Shown: positions 1-4,411 of the stretch, piece by piece
Layout of the letters: each line of letters begins with the position of its first letter
Numbering within the stretch: the first letter of the stretch is position 1
Origin: AWTP1-13 sp035253505
GTDB taxonomy: Bacteria > Pseudomonadota > Alphaproteobacteria > Rhizobiales > Hyphomicrobiaceae
Reading direction: 5' to 3'
Assembly (NCBI GenBank): GCA_035253505.1
Contig: DATFCC010000424.1
Coordinates: forward strand, 1 to 6,902
DNA length: 6,902 nt
Notes under the pieces: generated by a model
Database searches by the model: none
Told to the model about the DNA's origin: nothing
Seen by the model: the letters and a program-made list of their open reading frames with translations, nothing else
Program-made: the position numbers and the translations under genes

Positions 1-420
1 CATTTTCCGGGCTTCGTGGCACAGGTTGTTTGCGCCACGGATAAACCCTTTGTTCAGTCCATCTATGAGGGCCTCGTGCCAGCCTATCATCGCGGCCGGG
101 CGTGCCTTATCGGCGACGCTGCCACTCTCGCGCGCCCCCATACCGGTGCAGGTACGGTAAAGGCCATGAGCGATGCCTTTGCTTTGTCAAAGGCTTTGGT
201 AGCGCACCCATCCCTGGAAAGTGCGCTCAAAGCTTGGGATGAAGAGCGATGGGCTGCCGGCAACGAACTGGTCAGTCTTGGACAGGCGCTGGGTGAAGCG
301 CTGGTCAATCGTGTCCCGGATTGGAGGACAATGAATTCCGAGACGATGGAGAAATGGTACGCGGCCGTCATTGCCGGCAAGAGTTGGTACCAGATCGACG
401 AAATTCAAAAGCAACGCTGA
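1..420 (+). CDS. FAD-dependent aromatic-ring monooxygenase, C-terminal fragment (2,6-dihydroxypyridine hydroxylase-like)
   Basis: The frame is open from base 1 to the TGA at 418-420, so the true start lies left of the window; the GTG at 16 is simply an internal valine. The visible 139 residues carry the second FAD-contact motif of class A flavoprotein monooxygenases, GRACLIGDAA, followed by ARPHTGAGTVKAMSDAFALS, where the conserved GD aspartate contacts the FAD ribityl chain and the next helix lies against the cofactor. These enzymes are cytosolic, use NAD(P)H and O2, and hydroxylate aromatic or heteroaromatic rings. The RPH-GAG form and the C-terminal W..M...W region resemble the 2,6-dihydroxypyridine 3-monooxygenase branch, but the substrate cannot be judged without the N-terminal two thirds. 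A hand count gives about 58% GC here against roughly 70% in bases 661-900, and A/T-ending codons are common, so its history may differ from its neighbours. It converges on the kinase gene. Confidence 0.82.
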   Translation, partial: HFPGFVAQVVCATDKPFVQSIYEGLVPAYHRGRACLIGDAATLARPHTGAGTVKAMSDAFALSKALVAHPSLESALKAWDEERWAAGNELVSLGQALGEALVNRVPDWRTMNSETMEKWYAAVIAGKSWYQIDEIQKQR

Positions 421-603
421 CAGACGCAGCTTGAACCGTGTTCGAAGAAGCCCGGCTGCTACCGCGCAGCGGTTCAGTGCAATGTCCATCTTGCGACCTA
501 TGCGGGGTTGGCCGGGGGAGAGTTACCGGACGTCAATCGCGGGCTCCTCAGGATTGCCGCCTCAGGGGCCCAAATCGAGCGAGCGTTCTGCGACGAGGCG
601 GGG
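421..603. other. Convergent intergenic gap, no gene seen
   Basis: This 183-base gap separates the 3' ends of two convergent genes. I see no convincing coding region. It holds two nested inverted repeats: TGAACCG at 432-438 pairs with CGGTTCA at 470-476, and inside them GCTGC at 455-459 pairs with GCAGC at 466-470. A second imperfect stem pairs 541-548 with 564-571. None is followed by a T-run on either strand, so they are not classic intrinsic terminators, although a convergent gap would be expected to stop transcription from both sides. Confidence 0.5.
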
Positions 604-1989
604 TCACTGGGCGCAAGGCAAGGTGAGGCGGGCGGAGAGGCCGCCCAGCTCCGAGCGCGCAAGCTCCAGCTTGCCGCTGTAGGAGTGGGCGAGATCGGCG
701 ACGATGGAGTGGCCGAGGCCGGAGCCGGGCTTGGTCTCGTCGAGGCGCCGGCCGCGGATGATGGGCTCGGCCATCTGCTCGGATGTGAGGCCGGGGCCGT
801 CGTCGTCGACCTTGATCTCGAGGTGATTGCCCGAGCCGTTGCCGGACGGCGCAAGAACGCCCGCCGTCAGCACCACCTTGGAGCGCGCCCACTTGGAGGC
901 GTTGTCGAGGAGATTGCCCAGCATCTCCTCCAGGTCCTGGCGCTCGCCCTGGAAACGCGTGCCCGGCTGGCACTCGACGGCGAAGCCGAGCTGCTTGTCA
1001 CGGTAGATGCGCTCGAGCGCGCGGACGATGGATTCGCCGACGGGGCCCACCTCGGTGACGCGGCCGATGACGCCGATGCGGGCCGCCATGCGGGCGCGGT
1101 CGAGATAGAGATTGACCTGATCGGCCATGATCTGGGACTGCTCGACGACCTTGCGGGCGAACGGGCTCTCATCGTCGCGCGCCTCGTTGTTGATGACGGC
1201 CAGCGGCGTCTTCAAGGCGTGCGCGAGGTTGCCGACATGGGTGCGCGCGCGCTCGACGATGTCCTGGTTGGACTTGAGCAGGGCATTGAGCTCCTGCTGC
1301 AGCGGCTTGATCTCGTCGGGCAGATGCACGTCGAGGCCGGTTGCCTCGCCCGAGCGGATGGCGGCGAGGCTCTTTTCGACCTTGGCCAGCGGCAACAGCC
1401 CGAAGCGGATCTGAAACAGCGTGACGGCGAGCAGGCCGATGCCCGCCAGCGCCAGCGACATGGCGAGGCGCGTGCGGAAGTTGCCGAGGCTGGTCTCCAC
1501 TTCGCCCAGCGTGCCGGCAACGGCAACGGAGTAGCGCTGGGCGCTCTTGCCGTCGCCGAACACGTAGATCGTCTCGGCGACGCGCAGGCGCTGCTCGAGA
1601 GGCCCCTCGAGGCTGGCCCAGCGCACCTCGCGCTCGTTGGGCTCCACGCCCTGCTCGCTGGGCAGCGGGATCGTGAGATCGGCGAGCGAGCGCGACTTGA
1701 GGGTGTGGCCCGGCTTGTTGTCGAGCGGCTTGATCTGCCAGTACCAGCCCGAGTGGGTCACCTCGAACAGCGGCTCGCCGACGTCCTTGGGCACGCCCGG
1801 CTCGGCGTCGCCGTGATCGATGGTGTCGGAGAGAACGACGGTGAGAGACAGGTAGATGCGGCGGTCGAAGGCGGTGACCACTTCCTGATGGTACAGCGAA
1901 TAGATGATGGCGCCGGCGATCGGCAGCACCAGCAGGTTCCAGACGGCTGCCGTGGCGAAGAGCCGGAACGCCAGCGAATTAGTTGTCAT
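604..1989 (-). CDS. feuQ: Membrane sensor histidine kinase, FeuQ/PhoQ-like
   Basis: This 461-residue inner-membrane kinase senses a periplasmic signal and phosphorylates the response regulator encoded just upstream. Order of parts: transmembrane helix at about residues 8-33, periplasmic sensor region about 34-175, second helix about 177-197, HAMP linker to about 245, then the dimerisation/phosphoacceptor helix with NLAHALKTPLAVI, His257 being the likely phosphorylated residue. The ATPase domain shows the N box (EMLGNLLDNASKWA, ~355-368), the G1 box VDDDGPGL (~394-401) and the G2 box GSGLGHSIV (~422-430); all key residues are present. The LAH-LKTPL form of the H box is typical of the PhoQ group; FeuQ is its rhizobial representative. 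The ATG at 1989 is chosen because AGGAGG lies just before it and the first helix starts near residue 8; a GTG at 2022 would lengthen the overlap with the regulator gene. The family is firm; the exact feuQ orthology is inferred from the partner. Confidence 0.9.
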   Translation of the reverse strand: MTTNSLAFRLFATAAVWNLLVLPIAGAIIYSLYHQEVVTAFDRRIYLSLTVVLSDTIDHGDAEPGVPKDVGEPLFEVTHSGWYWQIKPLDNKPGHTLKSRSLADLTIPLPSEQGVEPNEREVRWASLEGPLEQRLRVAETIYVFGDGKSAQRYSVAVAGTLGEVETSLGNFRTRLAMSLALAGIGLLAVTLFQIRFGLLPLAKVEKSLAAIRSGEATGLDVHLPDEIKPLQQELNALLKSNQDIVERARTHVGNLAHALKTPLAVINNEARDDESPFARKVVEQSQIMADQVNLYLDRARMAARIGVIGRVTEVGPVGESIVRALERIYRDKQLGFAVECQPGTRFQGERQDLEEMLGNLLDNASKWARSKVVLTAGVLAPSGNGSGNHLEIKVDDDGPGLTSEQMAEPIIRGRRLDETKPGSGLGHSIVADLAHSYSGKLELARSELGGLSARLTLPCAQ

Positions 1990-2650
1990 CGCCCTCCTGC
2001 GACAGCCGGTAGCCGAGGCCACGGATGGTCTTGATCATGTCGGGCGGGATCTTCTTGCGCAGCCGCCCGATGAATACCTCGATGGTGTTGGAGTCGCGGT
2101 CGAAGTCCTGCTCGTAGAGGTGCTCCACGAGCTCGGTGCGCGACACCACGCGCTCGTTGTGGTGCATGAGGTAGGCGAGCAGGCGATACTCGTGCGAGGT
2201 GAGCTTGATCGGCTGGCCGCGAAGGGTCACGCGGGCGGTCTTGGTGTCGAGGCGCAGCGGACCGCATTCCAGGTCGCTCTTGGCATGACCCGATGCGCGC
2301 CGCACCTGGGCGCGGATGCGTGCCAGCAGCTCCTCCATGTGGAACGGCTTGGCGACGTAGTCGTCGGCGCCGGCATCGATGCCGGCCACCTTGTCGCTCC
2401 AGCGGTCGCGGGCGGTGAGGATGATGACGGGCATCTTGCGCTCCGCGCGCCGCCACTGCTCGAGCACGCTGATGCCGTCCATCTTGGGCAGGCCGGTGTC
2501 GAGGATGACGACGTCATAAGGCTCGGTCTCGCCGAGGAAGTAGCCCTCCTCGCCGTCGAAGGCGGCATCGACGGCGAAGCCGGCGTCGGTCAGGGCCGCG
2601 ACGAGCTGGCGATTGAGATCGCGATCATCCTCGACAACCAGCGCGCGCAC
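1979..2650 (-). CDS. feuP: OmpR/PhoP-family response regulator, FeuP-like
   Basis: A 223-residue DNA-binding response regulator of usual length. The receiver domain (about 1-115) has the acidic pocket E7-D8-D9, phosphoacceptor Asp51 in VVILDTGLPKMDG, Thr79 in ILTARD and Lys101 in VAKPF. The C-terminal winged-helix domain (about 128-220) shows LTSHEYRLLAYL, RTELVEHLY, the recognition-helix segment SNTIEVFIGRLRKK and the closing TIRGLGYRL. The RDRWSDKVAGIDAGADDYV and DFDRDSNTIEVF stretches match what I recall of rhizobial FeuP, a PhoP relative linked to ndvA/cyclic-glucan export and osmoadaptation in Sinorhizobium and, by name, to iron uptake in Rhizobium. The start is a GTG at 2648-2650; homologues begin at the same MR-LVVEDD residues, and a purine-rich GGAAGG lies about 8 nt upstream. 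It is first in an operon with the kinase gene. Targets in this organism are unknown. Confidence 0.92.
   Translation of the reverse strand: MRALVVEDDRDLNRQLVAALTDAGFAVDAAFDGEEGYFLGETEPYDVVILDTGLPKMDGISVLEQWRRAERKMPVIILTARDRWSDKVAGIDAGADDYVAKPFHMEELLARIRAQVRRASGHAKSDLECGPLRLDTKTARVTLRGQPIKLTSHEYRLLAYLMHHNERVVSRTELVEHLYEQDFDRDSNTIEVFIGRLRKKIPPDMIKTIRGLGYRLSQEGDDN
1987..1998 (-). promoter_or_regulatory. Ribosome binding site and start of the kinase gene, inside the regulator gene
   Basis: On the minus strand an AGGAGG core (1993-1998) precedes the ATG (1987-1989) by only 3 nt. The ATG overlaps the end of the response-regulator gene, whose TAA is at 1979-1981, giving an 11-nt overlap. This arrangement fixes the kinase start and points to translational coupling of the two genes. 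Confidence 0.75.
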
Positions 2651-2812
2651 GTCCTTGCCCTTCCGCTTGCCGATACGTTCACGGGGTCCGGCCCCTCACG
2701 CACAGGCTAGCGCGGAAAATGGCCACAGACGTGGCCGTGGGCCCGGCCCCGGCGTCGGGCCGATCATACCGGGGCGGGCCAGCTTCGGCTAGGCCGCGGG
2801 CCGGCGAGCCGG
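2651..2812. other. GC-rich hairpin-rich spacer between the lysis gene and the regulator operon
   Basis: This 162-base spacer must hold the 3' end of the lysis transcript and any promoter of the regulator/kinase pair. I see no recognisable -35/-10 pair and no direct-repeat PhoP box. It is full of GC-rich inverted repeats: GGCCCG at 2740-2745 with CGGGCC at 2756-2761, the GGGG/CCCC palindrome at 2683-2695, and GCCGGC copies at 2800-2805 and 2808-2813, the last touching the lysis-gene stop codon. No convincing small gene is visible. Confidence 0.5.
2716..2736 (-). terminator. Possible weak intrinsic terminator after the lysis gene
   Basis: On the minus strand a perfect 6-bp stem (GGCCAC at 2731-2736 and GTGGCC at 2721-2726 as read on that strand) encloses a 4-nt loop and is followed by ATTTTCC. 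It lies about 75 bases beyond the lysis-gene stop and 65 bases before the regulator start. The T-run is only four long, so termination may be partial. Confidence 0.4.
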
Positions 2813-3106
2813 CTACATGTGAAGCGTGATCTGGCGGCGCTCCAGCGGCGCGTTGGTGCGCAGGCGACCGTAGATGGCCATGATCGTGCCGATGAGGCCG
2901 CCGAGGGCCTGGGCGAGCGTGACGACATTGTCGCCGAGCTGGCGGATGAGCTCGGCGGTGATGTTGAAGCCGAGCGCGGGTGCAACCGCCGGCAACACGG
3001 TCGACAGCGCGGTGATGAGGATGCCCCAGATGGTGACGGAGCTGCCCCACCACTTGGGTTCGGAGATGGCCGGGGTGCCGGGAACGGGCGCGGGTTCGCT
3101 GGTCAT
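2813..3106 (-). other. Possible nested holin-like gene, in frame within the lysis fusion
   Basis: An in-frame ATG at 3104-3106 would give a 97-residue protein that begins just after the Pro-rich linker starts and contains the whole membrane tail: WWGSSVTIWGILITALSTVL, a polar stretch NITAELIRQLGDN, then a second hydrophobic helix ending IMAIYGRLRT with a charged C-terminus. Size and layout are those of a free-standing small phage holin-like protein. A weak AGAAAGG sequence lies 10 nt upstream of the ATG. It may be made separately, be a relic of a once independent gene, or be only an internal methionine. Confidence 0.35.
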
Positions 3107-4153
3107 GGGGGCTGGGCCTTTCTGCGTTGGAGGGGGAGCTGGAACGGAGCGGGCGATCTCGCGGGCCAATGCCAGAGTTGCATCGACGCGCGACAGCCAG
3201 CCTTTGCCGAACCGCCAGAAGGTGGGCAAAGCCCGGTAGCGCTGGCGACGGATGGCGGCGTAGGCGTCAAGCGTTGCAGCGAGCGGCCGTGCCGCAGCGG
3301 CCGCCAGAGTCAGTGGGCCGATCTCGCCATCGACATCGGCGCCGACTGCCTGCTGGAGCATGCGCGCGGCGCCGGCGACGCCCTGGTTGACCGCTGCATC
3401 GAAATGAAAAAGGGCGAGCGCGGGCGGAAGGTCAGGGCACGCGGCAGCCTGCCAGTAGCTGTCGCGGTAGATGCGTCGCACGGTGTCGGGCGTGATGGCC
3501 TTCAGCTCGGCCTTCATGGCCGCGAAGTTGGCCGGTGTCAGCTCGAGCCCCTTGTCCCGCGCGAACTCGGCCAGCGTGATGCCGCGGTTGGTCGGCCCGC
3601 CGGGATCGTAGGGGTCCTCGTCGAAGCCGCCCTCCATCTCCAGCACGTGGGCCAGAGCGCGCTCGAAGATGGCATGCATGTCGTGGGTCGCGCCCTCATT
3701 CGTCGCTGGGGCGCCGCGCGGGATGACGTGAGCGGCGGGCCACCGCAGGCCGAGCAGGCGCGAACGATCGAACGATTGCACCGACACGGCATCCCCCTGG
3801 TTGCCGCCGAGCAGCACGATCCGCGAGGCGTTCATGGCGAGCAGAAAGCCAACGTGGCCGAGGCTCGGATCGCTGCCCCGGCTGAGCACGGCGACGGCAC
3901 CGATGCGCGGCTCGTCGAGGGGTGTGCCCCAGTCGAGATAGGAACGGGCGGCAAGCGAGCGGGTGCCTTGCAAGCCGGCGCGTTCCAGGCAGGCCCCGAC
4001 GAACGCCGCGCACCAGGCGACCTCGTCGTGGCGCACCTCGGGATGGCCGGCGTCGGCGTAATAGCGCACGACGTCGGGGTTGTCGGCGGCGCCGGACGCC
4101 TCGGTCACGCCGAGGTCCGCCCAGGCCAGCTCGAGCCAGCGGGGTTGGTCCAT
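2813..4153 (-). CDS. Three-part phage/GTA lysis protein: TIGR02594 (CHAP-like) hydrolase + GH108 N-acetylmuramidase + holin-like membrane tail
   Basis: One uninterrupted 446-residue frame. Residues ~1-145 look like the TIGR02594/CHAP-like cysteine hydrolase: AWCAAFVGACLERAG (nucleophile Cys48), GHVGFLL (His100) and LLGGNQGDAVSV (Asn118 region). Residues ~159-250 match GH108 lysozyme-like muramidases: MEGGFDEDPYDPGGPTNRGI, with Glu174 as the likely acid, then the YWQAA and FHFDAAVNQG segments. Residues ~251-335 fit the PG_binding_3 module (GADVDGEIGPLTL to the W-rich LPTFWRFGKGWL). A Pro-rich linker (~336-366) leads to two hydrophobic stretches (~368-392 and ~409-428) ending AIYGRLR, as in small phage holin-like proteins. 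Hydrolysis of both peptide and glycan parts of peptidoglycan is inferred. There is no N-terminal signal peptide, so the membrane tail or a partner must give access to the wall. The ATG at 4151-4153 is chosen because MDQPRWLELAWADLG is the usual domain start; no good ribosome site precedes it. These modules are usually separate genes, so the fusion is the odd feature. Confidence 0.85.
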   Translation of the reverse strand: MDQPRWLELAWADLGVTEASGAADNPDVVRYYADAGHPEVRHDEVAWCAAFVGACLERAGLQGTRSLAARSYLDWGTPLDEPRIGAVAVLSRGSDPSLGHVGFLLAMNASRIVLLGGNQGDAVSVQSFDRSRLLGLRWPAAHVIPRGAPATNEGATHDMHAIFERALAHVLEMEGGFDEDPYDPGGPTNRGITLAEFARDKGLELTPANFAAMKAELKAITPDTVRRIYRDSYWQAAACPDLPPALALFHFDAAVNQGVAGAARMLQQAVGADVDGEIGPLTLAAAAARPLAATLDAYAAIRRQRYRALPTFWRFGKGWLSRVDATLALAREIARSVPAPPPTQKGPAPMTSEPAPVPGTPAISEPKWWGSSVTIWGILITALSTVLPAVAPALGFNITAELIRQLGDNVVTLAQALGGLIGTIMAIYGRLRTNAPLERRQITLHM

Positions 4154-4244
4154 GGTGGGGCAGGATTGGTTGTGTTGGGGGAGGAGTCGGTCGTGAGATC
4201 GGCAAGACCGCTCTGGCCCGCGGCAGTGCGGGCGGCGTGGTCGA

Positions 4245-4364
4245 TGTAGGTTGGGCCGAGCGTCAGCGAAGACCCAACGGCACAGCACAGCCAACATGCG
4301 CCATGGTCGAAAGCCCAGTGGTGGCGCGGGTGTTGGGTCTGCGCTTCGCTTGACCCAACCTACA
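4245..4364. repeat. Inverted pair of palindromic REP-like units in the g15-lysis gap
   Basis: Two related units face each other in the 258-base gap 4154-4411, which holds no credible gene. Unit A (4245-4278) and unit B (4332-4364) are each imperfect palindromes of the form TAGGTTGGG...AGCG...CCCAAC. The outer arms TGTAGGTTGGG (4245-4255) and CCCAACCTACA (4354-4364) are perfectly complementary over 11 bp, and the inner arms AGACCCAAC (4270-4278) and GTTGGGTCT (4332-4340) over 9 bp. Similar GTAGGTTGGG/AGCGAAGC palindromes are scattered in many proteobacterial genomes. The pair could fold as one long hairpin in the transcript, but no T-run follows, so it is not a standard terminator. Confidence 0.75.
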
Positions 4365-4411
4365 CCTCCTGCGTCTACAAGCGCATTCCCGGATACTTCA
4401 CCGATGAAACG

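Noticed and set aside
541..571. GGGCTCCT/AGGGGCCC hairpin as a bidirectional terminator
   Set aside because: The stem has a G-T mismatch or wobble, the loop is 15 nt long, and no T-run follows on either strand.
1990..2022. Upstream GTG start for the sensor kinase at 2022
   Set aside because: It would add 11 residues inside the regulator gene; the ATG at 1989 has AGGAGG in front and places the first membrane helix at the usual distance.
508..2034. Long plus-strand open frame (508 codons) across the kinase gene
   Set aside because: It lies antisense to a kinase with every expected motif. Its translation is rich in Ala, Gly, Leu, Asp, Arg and His without any recognisable domain, as expected for a shadow frame in GC-rich DNA.
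2683..2695. GGGG/CCCC palindrome upstream of the response regulator as an operator
   Set aside because: The arms are only 4 bp in very GC-rich DNA and match no known PhoP/OmpR site, which are direct repeats.
2819..4249. Long plus-strand open frame (476 codons) across the lysis gene
   Set aside because: It is antisense to the hydrolase fusion, has no domain signatures and has the same composition as other GC-rich shadow frames.
4154..4297. N-terminal extension of the lysis protein by 48 residues to an ATG at 4297
   Set aside because: The extension reads through repeat unit A and gives an Arg/His/Pro/Cys-rich peptide unlike the domain; the usual TIGR02594 N-terminus begins at 4153.
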